Counted from the stretch's first letter, positions 18,428 through 27,061 are shown. The stretch is DNA of 64,000 nt from Afipia sp. P52-10 (GCF_000516555.1 NZ_AZSJ01000007.1:232511-296510), one strand, 5' to 3'. Notes: generated from the sequence alone by a model not told the origin. Translations and numbers: made by a program.

Positions 18428-20412
18428 CTTTCGTTTTCGTAAGTCGTCTCAATGGGAATGTTGCCATTAATGCGTCGTCGTTCGAATACGAAGTAGCCTA
18501 TGCGATACTTGGTAGCCAAACGTTCGAACCATTCTTTGGGCGCGCTGTAGTAGACCCGTCTTACATCGTCGGGTATTTCCCGGCGTGCAACATTTGGGTC
18601 CATGCTTAGATAATTATTGAGATCCAAGCCGAACTCCGAAAATCGGCGCAATCCTTCATCAAAGGTCGTCTTATTGGAGTTGTAGGCGAAATTTGTGTAG
18701 AGCCACTCGCGCAGCGATCCAAACGAGGGACGATGGGAGAACTCTCGCCATCCGTAAGCGTGGGCGGGATCCGGCATGAACAGCGCGTTTGCTGGAGTAT
18801 TTCTGCGAGCCCATTGTTGAACGTCGAGGTAATCGCGCGCGATTTTGATGGCGCTTGGGGAGGATAAGCCGAGATTGATCGTCGGTGCGTAGTAGAGAGC
18901 ACCTAAGCAGAGGAGGACCATAAGCGCCGTCCGAATGCGAAGCACGAGTGCTGCGACGATCAGAATAGCGGCTATTGCGAGGGAAATCACGGCGGCCGAG
19001 CTAACGGCATCAGCTCCAAAGTAGGCATCCCGGATGTGTGAGGTAAGGAATCCTCTGGCGGCAAGAGAGGCCACTACGACGGCGAAGTTCGCGTAGAGAA
19101 AGAAATAAACGATAGAGCGCTGGCTTCGGAAGTCTGCTCGCCAACTATTAATGGCGGACGGTAACGTTAGTGCTGCTGCCAACGCGGCTGGCACACCGAA
19201 TGACGTGCCGAAAGGTAGGAGCAGAACTAGGATGGCTAGGACAGCTAGTGCGATCTTTTGATTGAATGCATCTCGCCACAGTCCGGCGACCACGATGATC
19301 GCTCCGAAGAGTAGTAGGATCGTGTTTGCCCGGTGGATGGCTAGCTTTATGAGGAAGGGAGAATCTGAGTACTCGGAGATAAAGATTCCGGCGATGGTCA
19401 TCGCAGCAAGCGATAAGAAACCGATGCCTAGCTGCCGATCTAGGCCGGAAAGTGAGGCGCTATCTTTGTAGAGATACTTTCCGAGCAACAGCAGAAAGCC
19501 AGTCTGCGGGGATAGCGCCATAAAGTAAAGGTAGCCGAACATTCCTGTCGAGATTGGGAACCAATGTGATCCCATGAAGCGCGTAAGGCCGATGTACAGA
19601 TCTGCGGGGATAGCGCCTCCGGACAGTCGCGCATCGTGCATCGTGTACGCAGTCCAGCCCAGGAAGATGATGGAGAAAATCAGGGCTGACTGGAGGAGCT
19701 CCGAAAGCTTGTATCGCTTCAGATCGGCGAGAACGGCTGAGCTAGCAAATGCAAGCATGAGCAAGCCCAAGATCGGGTGTGCGGTTCCGGCAAGCGCTAG
19801 TAGGAATGCACCGATACGTGTCCGACCAACGATAAGGAGGGCTGCGCCTGCTAGACCAGGGCCATACGCATAGCTGTAAACGGACCCGTAAACTGGGTGC
19901 CACCACATTGAGAAATTACAGTTGATGAGACTGCTCGCGGTCAGCGTGATGGCGACGGCCGCTCCTTGGGCAGCGGATGAATTGGGCCTGAGCAAGTGCG
20001 TAGCGATCAGAGCTCCAACTGCAACGGAAATGATCTCGAGAAATAGCATCACTTTGAATATCCCGATGCCGGAAACGCCGAGCTTGCCGAGGATCGGATA
20101 AACCAGCATCGGAAGAGATTTCAGAACTTCCGCTTCACCATTCGGAAAATCGGCTGCGAACGGTGGCGTGCCGGATACCTGGTTCGCGAGCCAAGAGGGG
20201 GAAAAGCCGCTGAAAGCAGCGCTCTCTACCGCGACGTGTGCGCGCGTCACCCAGACGACGACGGCAACAAATAGAATGGCGGCAATGGCCGAGAGCGCGC
20301 AGAAAGTGGGATCGGTTTCGAGAGTCTGGATTATCCGGTTAAGGCGGTTCTCTGATCGTTGTGCAACTCGTGGGTCTACTGGTTCGGGGCGCAGCATTCG
20401 AGACGTTGTCAT
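18385..20412 (-). CDS. Large polytopic membrane protein, GT-C-like
   Basis: The product has about 675 residues with roughly a dozen membrane segments and a C-terminal soluble domain of about 130 residues. That domain begins ARDYLDVQQWARRNTP, continues FMPDPAHAYGWREFS and RPSFGSLREWLYTNF, and holds the sequence ERLATKYRIGYFVFERR. The W-A-R-x-x-T-P pattern followed by a surface domain is seen in GT-C-fold and YfhO/DUF6798-like proteins that use polyprenyl-linked sugars. The catalytic acidic loop is not obvious to me. ATG 20412 overlaps the stop of the upstream polymerase-like gene (ATGA), indicating translational coupling. A start at 20439 is also open. Its 3' end overlaps the convergent GT4 gene. 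Confidence 0.6.
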   Translation of the reverse strand: MTTSRMLRPEPVDPRVAQRSENRLNRIIQTLETDPTFCALSAIAAILFVAVVVWVTRAHVAVESAAFSGFSPSWLANQVSGTPPFAADFPNGEAEVLKSLPMLVYPILGKLGVSGIGIFKVMLFLEIISVAVGALIATHLLRPNSSAAQGAAVAITLTASSLINCNFSMWWHPVYGSVYSYAYGPGLAGAALLIVGRTRIGAFLLALAGTAHPILGLLMLAFASSAVLADLKRYKLSELLQSALIFSIIFLGWTAYTMHDARLSGGAIPADLYIGLTRFMGSHWFPISTGMFGYLYFMALSPQTGFLLLLGKYLYKDSASLSGLDRQLGIGFLSLAAMTIAGIFISEYSDSPFLIKLAIHRANTILLLFGAIIVVAGLWRDAFNQKIALAVLAILVLLLPFGTSFGVPAALAAALTLPSAINSWRADFRSQRSIVYFFLYANFAVVVASLAARGFLTSHIRDAYFGADAVSSAAVISLAIAAILIVAALVLRIRTALMVLLCLGALYYAPTINLGLSSPSAIKIARDYLDVQQWARRNTPANALFMPDPAHAYGWREFSHRPSFGSLREWLYTNFAYNSNKTTFDEGLRRFSEFGLDLNNYLSMDPNVARREIPDDVRRVYYSAPKEWFERLATKYRIGYFVFERRRINGNIPIETTYENESYVVGRVAPPATSP

Positions 20413-21770
20413 GATCTGTGCGGTCTGAGACGTGGCCACAGGGACCTGAATCGGTTCTCCGAAAAAACGTACAGAGTAATTGGCCAGAACAACCCGCCGA
20501 ATGATGCCAGTGTCGTGAACAGCGGTGCGTTAAGGACGACCATCGTGAGAGGGGACATCAGAAGGATGACGAGGCGAATATCCCAGCCTGAACTGCAGTA
20601 GTCGAGGAGCTTCAGCCATGCGGCGAATACTACGCTCACCGCGAGAATGCCCATCCATCCCGCGGCAGCGACGCCATCGCTAGCGAAGAAATGGGCGTTA
20701 TAATTGAAATTTTCGTACCCGATCATGTGCCGACCTACGATCAAGCCGAGTTGCGGCCAGTTCGGATCGCTTAGCAATTCAATAGGCTTCGGGACAAACA
20801 TGGAGATTCCGCGAACGTGCGACCACCATGTCAAACGTTCGCCGGAGAACGTCTCAGCGTAGCTCGATAGTGCCAAACCGGGCAGCCCGATTGTCCGCAG
20901 AATGATGAATTGGGATTGTCCATATAACAGAAGGTGCTGATAGAGCAGATATGATGCTGCAAGGCCCGTTGCACTGAGAAGAATGAGTAGGGAGTTGCTT
21001 CTCAGTGGCCTCCAATTTGAGCAAAGCGCAAGGAATAGGATGGTCATAACGACCGGCATGCAAAGGGCGGTTCGCTGTGCGTCGATGAGGTAGTTGAGGA
21101 CGAACCCGCCCAACGCTGCAGCCAGATACAGGTAATTCCTCTTCAAGAGGCCAAACGCAAACAAGCCGGGGCAAGCAACATTCAGATAGTAGGTTCGCGT
21201 GTACGCGAGAACCGCACCGCTCGCCCTTCCAAGCGCCCGCTGTTCATACGGTGCGTCAGGAGGGGCCCAACTTAGAATTGCGTGGTGCTGATAGAACAGG
21301 ACCACGGTCGCAATCGAAAAGAAGACTGCAATTAAACTCTCAAGCGGAACGCTGCTGATCTGTTTCCCGGTCGGTTGCGGCCCCGATCGCGCGATGTGGC
21401 AGCAAAGACAGAACCCTGCTGTCATTGCGAGCAGGGATGGAGCGTGCTGGCTGAAACTATATTCGGTAAGGAGCGCCGTTACCACCAACGTGGGAACGAT
21501 TACAAGGACGTAGACAAGGGAAACGAATAGTCCGGATGCGCGGTCAATGTAGTGAGGTAGAACAGCCGCCTGGAGAGAAATCAGGACAGCGACTGCCGCA
21601 AACGTGATCGCAGAAGGCGGGAAGAATTCGAAGCCGTAAATTTTCCAGTTGTGGTGAAGGTACCATCGGTAGGCGACGAAGACGACGGCAGCATAGACGA
21701 GAGACAAAACAATTCTTGTTGCGGCGCTCGAGACGATTTGATCGGCGCGATAGTGAAGCAAATTGAGCAT
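20409..21770 (-). CDS. Wzy-like oligosaccharide polymerase (multi-pass membrane protein)
   Basis: The 453-residue product starting MLNLLHYRADQIV has about twelve hydrophobic segments. A periplasmic loop sits in the C-terminal half (YAETFSGERLTWWSHVRGIS, then HMIGYENFNYNAHFFASDGV). Topology and the loop with N-A-H-F-F-A-S-D resemble Wzy-type repeat-unit polymerases such as the O-antigen polymerase family. The frame extends to 21854, but the extra residues are Cys/His-rich and unlike a membrane protein start. It is the first gene of a coupled minus-strand pair with the GT-C-like protein. Sequence in this family is poorly conserved, so the call rests on topology and neighbours. Confidence 0.62.
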   Translation of the reverse strand: MLNLLHYRADQIVSSAATRIVLSLVYAAVVFVAYRWYLHHNWKIYGFEFFPPSAITFAAVAVLISLQAAVLPHYIDRASGLFVSLVYVLVIVPTLVVTALLTEYSFSQHAPSLLAMTAGFCLCCHIARSGPQPTGKQISSVPLESLIAVFFSIATVVLFYQHHAILSWAPPDAPYEQRALGRASGAVLAYTRTYYLNVACPGLFAFGLLKRNYLYLAAALGGFVLNYLIDAQRTALCMPVVMTILFLALCSNWRPLRSNSLLILLSATGLAASYLLYQHLLLYGQSQFIILRTIGLPGLALSSYAETFSGERLTWWSHVRGISMFVPKPIELLSDPNWPQLGLIVGRHMIGYENFNYNAHFFASDGVAAAGWMGILAVSVVFAAWLKLLDYCSSGWDIRLVILLMSPLTMVVLNAPLFTTLASFGGLFWPITLYVFSENRFRSLWPRLRPHRS

Positions 21771-22022
21771 TTGAAATCTTTGAATCGCCAAGAAGTAGCA
21801 TTGACAGAAGTGGGCGGAAAAATGAACCCGCGTGCAATAGCATGGTCGATGCACTCATGGCTACTCTTGCAACCTGGTGAGGATCAATCCCCCGAAAGCG
21901 GATAAGTCGCTGCCGAATTTGGCCGGGTTCCACACACTCCGATGATACTGCCGATGTGGGTCGTCTGAGCTCTACGCGCTGATTGCGCCAAATGTCACTT
22001 TCTTAGCACCACGGAGACATCG

Positions 22023-22757
22023 ATGGCCTACACGGTCAGTCGGATCATTTCCGACGATACTTTGTCGCGCATTATTCAGATCGAGAGCGCCGGCAAGCCG
22101 ACAGCGAAGGCGCCGACGTCAAGTGCGACGGGGCTGGGACAATTCATCTCCAGCACGTGGTTGGCCGTCGTGCGGAAGCATCGGCCGGCGTGGGCGGTCG
22201 GAAAGTCTGACAGCCAGCTTCTGGCGCTTCGTACCGATCCGAAGTGCTCAATCGAGATGCTGGCTCGGTTCACTGAGGACAACGCCTCATACCTGGGCGC
22301 AGGATATACAGATGGTGACCTGTACCTGGCGCACTTCGCAGGCGCAGGGACCGCGAAGAAGCTGCTGCGAGCGTCCGGGTCCGCAGACTGCGCGTCCGTC
22401 TTCTCGTCAGCGGCAATCGCCGCCAATCGTTCGATCCTCTCCGGCAAGACCTGCGGCCAGGTCCGCGCGTGGGCGGCGAGCAAGATGAAGGCGGCCGGCG
22501 GTCGCAACTGGGTCGCGGTCTATATGGCTGGCGCGAAGCCAACTGTGGCGCCCGTGGTCAAGAAAACCGCGGCTGCCACGACAGTAACCACGACAGCAAC
22601 AACGACGGCCGCCGTCCAGCAGGGCTGGTCGGCCGGCTCAATCCTAATGGCAATCGGCATCACGTTTGTCATCGGCGGAGTGATTGGGGCTGCGGTCTAT
22701 TTCTGGCCGCGCAAGACGCTGATGAAGGTCGAGGAGGGGCTTAAAGATGGACTTTGA
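22023..22757 (+). CDS. Phage muralytic enzyme (lytic transglycosylase-like) with C-terminal membrane anchor
   Basis: This 244-residue protein has an SLT/lysozyme-like domain at about 8-110, with IIQIESAGKPTAKAP (catalytic Glu near residue 20), ATGLGQFISSTWL, and LAHFAGAGTAKKLL, the typical catalytic and wall patterns. A Thr/Ala-rich linker follows (about 180-205), then one membrane segment (SILMAIGITFVIGGVIGAA) and a short basic tail. No N-terminal signal is seen, so it would reach the wall after holin action or act tethered by its tail. GGAG lies before ATG. It overlaps the holin gene by 11 bases, so the lysis genes are coupled. Confidence 0.82.
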   Translation: MAYTVSRIISDDTLSRIIQIESAGKPTAKAPTSSATGLGQFISSTWLAVVRKHRPAWAVGKSDSQLLALRTDPKCSIEMLARFTEDNASYLGAGYTDGDLYLAHFAGAGTAKKLLRASGSADCASVFSSAAIAANRSILSGKTCGQVRAWAASKMKAAGGRNWVAVYMAGAKPTVAPVVKKTAAATTVTTTATTTAAVQQGWSAGSILMAIGITFVIGGVIGAAVYFWPRKTLMKVEEGLKDGL

Positions 22758-23367
22758 TTGGAAGCCGCTAGCCGGGGCGGTCATTAAGGCTGGTGCGCCG
22801 ATCATCGGCGGTGCGCTTCTAGGGCCGCTCGGTAGTGCTGCGGGCGGGATGCTGGGCGGTTTGCTTGCCGAGGCCCTTGGCGTCGAACCGACGCCAGAGG
22901 CGGTTGGGACCGCGATCCAGGCCGGTGATCCTGCTGTGGTCAGCGCAGCGCTCAGCGCAGCCGACCAACGTGCCATCGCTCAGATGGATATGATCGTTAA
23001 GGTCGCGCAGGCCCAAGCCGATGTCGATAGGACCGCGATCGAGCAGATCAACGCGACCATCCGTGAAGAAATGAAACCCGGCGTCGTGTCGTGGTGGCAT
23101 TGGCGCCATCTGCTCGGATTCGTGCCGGTCATTCTTGGCATCGAGGTGGCTGCACTTCTGCCACTGATTGTCTTCGGTAAGATCACGCCGACTGACATGG
23201 CAGCGGTAATCTCGGCCATCACGCCATTTCTTGCGATCGTCGCCGGCCTTCTCGGCTATGTAGCGATGGACACGTCTCGCCTGAAAGCACTTGCGGTGAC
23301 TGGCGAAGCCCAGCCCGCGCTTGGCTCAGCCATCGCGAAGGCGGTTCTCCCGTCGAAGAAGAAGTGA
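22747..23367 (+). CDS. 3TM-type phage/GTA holin
   Basis: This 206-residue protein contains a glycine-rich hydrophobic N-terminus (GAPIIGGALLGPLGSAAGG), a helical middle and the segment VVSWWHWRHLLGFVPVILG. Two further membrane segments end near residue 180. This is the layout of the GTA/3TM holin family found with gene transfer agents and alphaproteobacterial prophages. It would form lesions in the inner membrane to time lysis. It overlaps the muralytic enzyme gene by 11 bases and its 3' end overlaps the open frame of the next small gene. Confidence 0.78.
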   Translation: MDFDWKPLAGAVIKAGAPIIGGALLGPLGSAAGGMLGGLLAEALGVEPTPEAVGTAIQAGDPAVVSAALSAADQRAIAQMDMIVKVAQAQADVDRTAIEQINATIREEMKPGVVSWWHWRHLLGFVPVILGIEVAALLPLIVFGKITPTDMAAVISAITPFLAIVAGLLGYVAMDTSRLKALAVTGEAQPALGSAIAKAVLPSKKK

Positions 23368-23713
23368 GCCGAGAATAGCCATCGATACCACGTTGAACTT
23401 AGGCAATATCCTTACGGCCGTTGTCGCCATTGTTGCATTTGCGGTGGCGTTCACCCAACTCGGAGGTCGGGTTGACCTTTTGAAAACCGATATGGGCGGC
23501 CGGATGGACGTGCTCTCGCAAAGCGTCGGAGCCGTCGAAGAGACATTGAAGGGCCAAGGCAACGTCGCGACGCGAGTGGCGGTGCTAGAAACGCAGAACG
23601 CTGCCAACTCGAAACTGATCGCGAATCTATCCGACGAAATGGCCGACCTGCGACGCGGCCGCGGCTTCGTGCAGAGCCGCGGGCCCGGCGGTATCGACGG
23701 CGAATATCCATAG
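23321..23713 (+). CDS. Small phage membrane protein with coiled coil, possible i-spanin
   Basis: The product (up to 130 residues) has one membrane segment (LGNILTAVVAIVAFAVAFTQL) followed by a coiled coil (RVDLLKTDMGGRMDVLSQSVG, ending EMADLRRGRG). An N-terminal anchor plus periplasmic coiled coil, directly after a holin, is the layout of an inner-membrane spanin (Rz-like) or XhlA-type accessory protein. The real start is unclear. ATG 23321 lies inside the holin gene and gives an Arg-rich start. Residues IAIDTTLNLGN just after the holin stop look like the natural N-terminus but have no standard start codon. Function is inferred from position. Confidence 0.6.
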   Translation: MAQPSRRRFSRRRRSEPRIAIDTTLNLGNILTAVVAIVAFAVAFTQLGGRVDLLKTDMGGRMDVLSQSVGAVEETLKGQGNVATRVAVLETQNAANSKLIANLSDEMADLRRGRGFVQSRGPGGIDGEYP

Positions 23714-23760
23714 ACGGCCCGATTCTGGACCGTCCTTCTCCCACAATCTGAAAGCTTCAC

Positions 23761-23967
23761 ATGATCCGAACCGTCCTAGCGGCGGCGCTTGCTGCGCCGT
23801 CTCCGGCTCGCACGTCCCGCGTAACGAACCTCCGGAACAGTCGCAGCGTAACGGTGTGCGTCAACGCCCGCGGCCCATTCGTGCGCGGCCGCTGTATCGA
23901 TCTGAGCTATGGCGCGGCCCGCGCTATCGGCATGGGCGGCAGGGCGCCGGTGCGGGTCGACAGGTGA
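23761..23967 (+). pseudogene. RlpA-like double-psi beta-barrel fragment
   Basis: The 68-codon frame contains RVTNLRNSRSVTVCVNARGP followed by FVRGRCIDLSYGAARAIGMG and APVRVDR. This matches the second half of RlpA-type domains (VTNLxNGRSVxVRVNDRGPF and IDLSxxAAxxLGM). The normal N-terminal half with the signal peptide and the first barrel strands is missing, replaced by MIRTVLAAALAAPSPARTS. RlpA acts on denuded peptidoglycan. In the N-D-R-G motif the Asp is replaced here by Ala (NARGP). It is probably a decayed prophage gene, though a short secreted form cannot be excluded. Confidence 0.55.
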
Positions 23968-23969
23968 TC

Positions 23970-24041
23970 ATGCTCGAGGTCGGCCTGCCGGTGATCGGCG
24001 TGCTGCTGGCCGGCTACTTCCTGTTCGAGTTTCGGCCCTAG
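23970..24041 (+). CDS. Single-membrane-segment microprotein
   Basis: A 23-codon frame beginning MLEVGLPVIGVLLAGYFLFE follows the RlpA-like frame within 2 bases. Nearly the whole peptide is one hydrophobic helix with a short acidic/aromatic end. Its place in the lysis region and coupling suggest a real small membrane peptide, but evidence is limited to composition and position. Confidence 0.4.
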   Translation: MLEVGLPVIGVLLAGYFLFEFRP

Positions 24042-24109
24042 CTGCGCCGTACATCCGCCGTCGCGAGACGGCTGGCAGGCCTCGGGTCTGTCGACGCCTC
24101 CCTGTGACT

Positions 24110-24146
24110 GCCCGCGCCTCAGCCCAGCGCTGGGGCGGGCTTTTTT
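24110..24146 (+). terminator. Terminator closing the prophage lysis genes
   Basis: GCCCGC (24110-24115) pairs with GCGGGC (24135-24140), with the inner palindrome CCCAGCGCTGGG, followed by six T. It is a strong rho-independent terminator on the plus strand. Confidence 0.85.
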
Positions 24147-24169
24147 CGCTGCCACCGACAGAATGCGCC

Positions 24170-24295
24170 ATGACCTATTACGTTACGCTCCCGTTCGCTC
24201 GAACCTCGGATGCTCCTGATTGCCGGCGATACAGCCCAGAACACATGGTAGCCATGCAATATGAAATGCTGCGAATCGCCGCCGCTAACGTTTGA
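24170..24295 (+). CDS. Small hypothetical protein after the lysis terminator
   Basis: A 41-codon frame starts MTYYVTLPFARTSDAPDC and ends EMLRIAAANV. The composition is protein-like (aromatic start, amphipathic C-terminal helix) and an ATG follows the terminator closely. No family is recognised. Its stop overlaps the start of the sensor-kinase pseudogene frame (4 bases). Confidence 0.4.
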   Translation: MTYYVTLPFARTSDAPDCRRYSPEHMVAMQYEMLRIAAANV

Positions 24296-26203
24296 CCGAA
24301 ATCGGCATCCCGTCATGTCAAGTTAATTTTCGGACAATTTTCCATAGGATCGCTCGCGATTGGATGGTATCTCGGGGGATGCTCCTTGGTGTGAGCGCCA
24401 TCTGTTGCTTGATGGCGATCGTTACCACAGTGAATGTGTGGTCTGACCGCGATCGTCGCTTGGCTGCGGCGCATCAACACGCTGAGAGCCTCGCTCGCGT
24501 GCTCGATGAGCAGACGGGCGCGATGATTCTAGGAACTGATCTCGCACTCCTCGGAATTGCCGAAAGCTTACGACGTCCAGAAGTCAACCGGGAACACGAC
24601 CCTAACTACGAGAATTGGTTGCGTCGCCTGCTCGCAAATCTGCCAGGGGTACGCGCTCTGTTTGTCATCGGTCCTGATGGCTTCATCATTCAAGACAGCG
24701 ATCAGGATACACCGCGAGCGAATCTCTCCGACCGAGACTACTTTCAAGCGCACAGAAGCACGTCCGACCGAGGATTGTTCATCGGCAGGCCACTGGTTAG
24801 TCGGTCTGTGGGCACTTGGTTCTTAGGGCTCTCGCGACCAGTCAACACAGTGGAGGGCGCATTCGGCGGGGTGGCCGCCGCTGCATTGGAATTAAGCTAC
24901 CTTGAGCGTCTATATCGGGAAACGCGGCTTGGACCGGATGATGTGATCCCTTTAGTCAATCCGGAGGGCGCCTTGATCGCACGAATGCCAGCTGCCGACG
25001 ATCGCGTCGGGAAACCTCTTATGTCGGGACAGAGTGGGCTGGTACAGGCACTCGCTCGCAGACTGGAACGTTCGAAGCCGATAGCTTGATCGATCAGAAG
25101 CCCAGGATCTTTAGCTACCGTAGAGGGAGCAACACCCGCTGATTGTCGTAATCGGCTTGTCTCGCGCTGGCGTACTTGCAACTTGGCGGACGAATGCGGT
25201 GATTACAATCGTCGCCACGAGCGGCGCGTTCATACTGGCGTCGCTTCTGCTTCTTTTAATGATATGGCACGAGAGGCGAGAGGCATCAATCAAGGCTAGA
25301 GCCGACGAGGCTGCCAAGTTGGAGGCCCTAGGTCGGCTCACCAGTGGCGTCGCGCACGATTTCAGAAATCTCCTCGCGGTGATCACTGCCGGATTTCGGC
25401 TGCTCGCTAAATTCACCCGCGGCGACGCGCGTGCAGACGAAATCATTCAACAGGGACTCGCGTCCCTGGATCGTGGCTGCAAGTTAGTCGATCAGCTCCT
25501 AAGCGTTGCTAGGCCGCAGGCGCTGCTAATACAGGAGGTCGACATAAACCGCCTCCTAACTGAGAGCGCGACGCTGCTCCAAAATGCAGCGCAATCGCGA
25601 GCTAGCGTCGAACTGAGCCTTGATCCCAACCTCCCGCTGTGCCGCGCTGACCCCGCTCGCCTCGAAGCTGCTCTGCTAAACCTTATCGTGAATGCCAGGG
25701 ATGCGCTCGGTGAGCGTCACGGCTCGATCCGTATTTCAACGAAAGGCTGCGACGAACCAGTTTTAGCTCAGGATGGCCTTGAAGCCGGAAAGTTCGTTTG
25801 CTTGAGCGTCCGCGACGACGGTCCCGGTATGCCGAAGGAGATTCTCCGTCGTGCCATGGAGCCATTCTTCACGACTAAAGGTGACCGTGGCACGGGACTT
25901 GGCCTGTCTCAGGTTCATGCATTCATGCGAGAGATGGGCGGTGACATGATGATCGAAAGCGAAGTCGGAGTAGGAACGGCCATAAATCTTCTTCTGCCAC
26001 GGGCCGAGCGTAGTGCACTGACGGAGCGCCTGAGTTGGCCAACGACGACGCGCCGATCCTTACTGGTTCACGGCGGCCGCCGATTACGGCGGGCTGATCT
26101 ACCGTTCTTTTGGTACACGCGCTCAGCGATCCCGAGACGGCGGGGTGTTGCGTTTCGATCGCTTTGTGCGCCGACCAGCGGCTTCCGGACCATTGCCCAG
26201 TGA
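24292..26203 (+). pseudogene. Sensor histidine kinase with dCache-like domain, two frameshifts
   Basis: The first frame (24292-25089) has a membrane segment (GVSAICCLMAIVTTVNVW), a periplasmic PDC/dCache-type sensor (GVRALFVIGPDGFI, then LSDRDYFQAHRS and FIGRPLVSRSVG) and stops. The continuation FEADSLIDQKPRIFSYRRG lies in another frame. LIVVIGLSRAGVLATWR and the rest lie in a third (open from 25157). That part holds a second membrane segment, the HisKA box SGVAHDFRNLL with the phospho-acceptor His, and the N and G boxes LIVNARDALG and GTGLGLSQVHAFM. After about 26040 the alternate frame reads LANDDAPIL, like the start of a lost receiver domain. Two single-base losses (near 25070 and 25130) and a truncated 3' end make it inactive. 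Confidence 0.75.
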
Positions 26204-27016
26204 CTTGATCCGTTCTGCATCCTCTGGCGTTGCCGGGTTGTAGACCACCATCGTCAAGTCGGTTCTACCGTCGACTGAAAAAGCCGAATATTCGAGACTG
26301 AGAGAGCCGATCGCCGGGTGGCGGATATGCTTGACGGCTTCGCCGGGCGCTCCGGTAACTTCATTGGCGTGCCACATCGCGCTGAACTCCGGACTGAGCA
26401 AGCAGAGTTCATCGACAAGGGGCGCCACCTCACTGGCTGCTCCCGCACGCGCGACTTCGACACGGAATGCACCGACCACATGACGCGCCACGCTTTCCCA
26501 GTCGTATTGCGCCGCGCGCGCATGGGGATCCAGAAAGATCATTCGCAGGATATTGCGCCGGTGCGGCGGCAGCGAGCCGTAATCGCCCAGCATAAGGGTC
26601 GCCGCACGGTTCCAGGCGATAACATCCCAGCTTGCCGTTCTGATTACCGCTGGGCTCGGATCCAGCGCGCCGAGCACACGCTGGAGTCGGGGTGTCACGC
26701 TGTCATTTTTCCGGTAGCGCACCTCAGGCGGGCGGCCGAGGCCAATCAGGAACAGGTGCTCACGTTCAATATCCGTGAGCATGAGCGCGCGCGATATCCG
26801 ATCGAGCACATCGGCCGAAGGCGCGCCGCCGCGTCCCTGTTCGAGCCACGTGTACCAGGTCGAGCTGATATTGGCGCGCTGCGCCACTTCCTCGCGACGC
26901 AGGCCGGTGGTGCGACGGCGCTCCAAGGAGAAGCCAAAGGCCTTCGGATCGAGTTTCGTCCGCCGGTCTCTCAGATACGTCCCAAGTGCGTTCGCTGTGA
27001 CTGAAGGTTCGCCCAT
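26123..27016 (-). CDS. XRE-family regulator with MmyB-like ligand domain
   Basis: The 297-residue protein has an N-terminal helix-turn-helix (TTGLRREEVAQRANISSTWY, then WLEQGRGGAPSADVLDRIS) and a PAS-like MmyB domain from about 110. That domain contains VIAWNRAATLMLGDYG and the motif FSAMWHANEV, then RHPAIGSLSLEYSAF. MmyB regulators usually control the neighbouring gene, often a dehydrogenase or SDR, and may bind a fatty-acid-like ligand. It is divergent from an NAD(P)-binding reductase across 88 bases holding an inverted repeat. The C-terminus is Arg/Lys-rich. Start ATG 27016 gives MGEPSVTANALGTYLRDRR, the usual beginning. Confidence 0.87.
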   Translation of the reverse strand: MGEPSVTANALGTYLRDRRTKLDPKAFGFSLERRRTTGLRREEVAQRANISSTWYTWLEQGRGGAPSADVLDRISRALMLTDIEREHLFLIGLGRPPEVRYRKNDSVTPRLQRVLGALDPSPAVIRTASWDVIAWNRAATLMLGDYGSLPPHRRNILRMIFLDPHARAAQYDWESVARHVVGAFRVEVARAGAASEVAPLVDELCLLSPEFSAMWHANEVTGAPGEAVKHIRHPAIGSLSLEYSAFSVDGRTDLTMVVYNPATPEDAERIKSLGNGPEAAGRRTKRSKRNTPPSRDR

Positions 27017-27061
27017 CCTGTTAGCTATCTTACCATGATAATGTCACTACTTTAACAGGAT
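27015..27061. promoter_or_regulatory. Inverted repeat in the divergent XRE/reductase promoter
   Basis: ATCCTGTTA (27015-27023) and TAACAGGAT (27053-27061) are perfect 9-base inverted arms separated by 29 bases. A smaller symmetrical core, TTACCATGATAA (27030-27041), sits between them. The left arm overlaps the regulator start codon. It is a plausible operator for the XRE protein, by position and symmetry. Confidence 0.5.

Larger units (their letters stand above)
10937..24295 (+). mobile_element. Prophage remnant: tail tip, fibres, glycan cassette and lysis genes only
   Basis: Genes follow the order tail tip protein, tail fibre, tail spike, inserted glycan genes, muralytic enzyme, 3TM holin, spanin-like protein, terminator. 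This is the late right arm of a siphovirus-like prophage. Head, packaging, integrase and repressor genes are absent. The left end is an abrupt truncation of the tail tip gene against the alcohol dehydrogenase. The tail tip gene and both fibre/spike genes carry a disabling lesion. The glycan part has visibly lower G+C than the core (for example 32 of 60 bases at 16861-16920 against 40 of 60 at 6841-6900). No flanking direct repeat or tRNA was found, so the ends are approximate. Confidence 0.8.
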
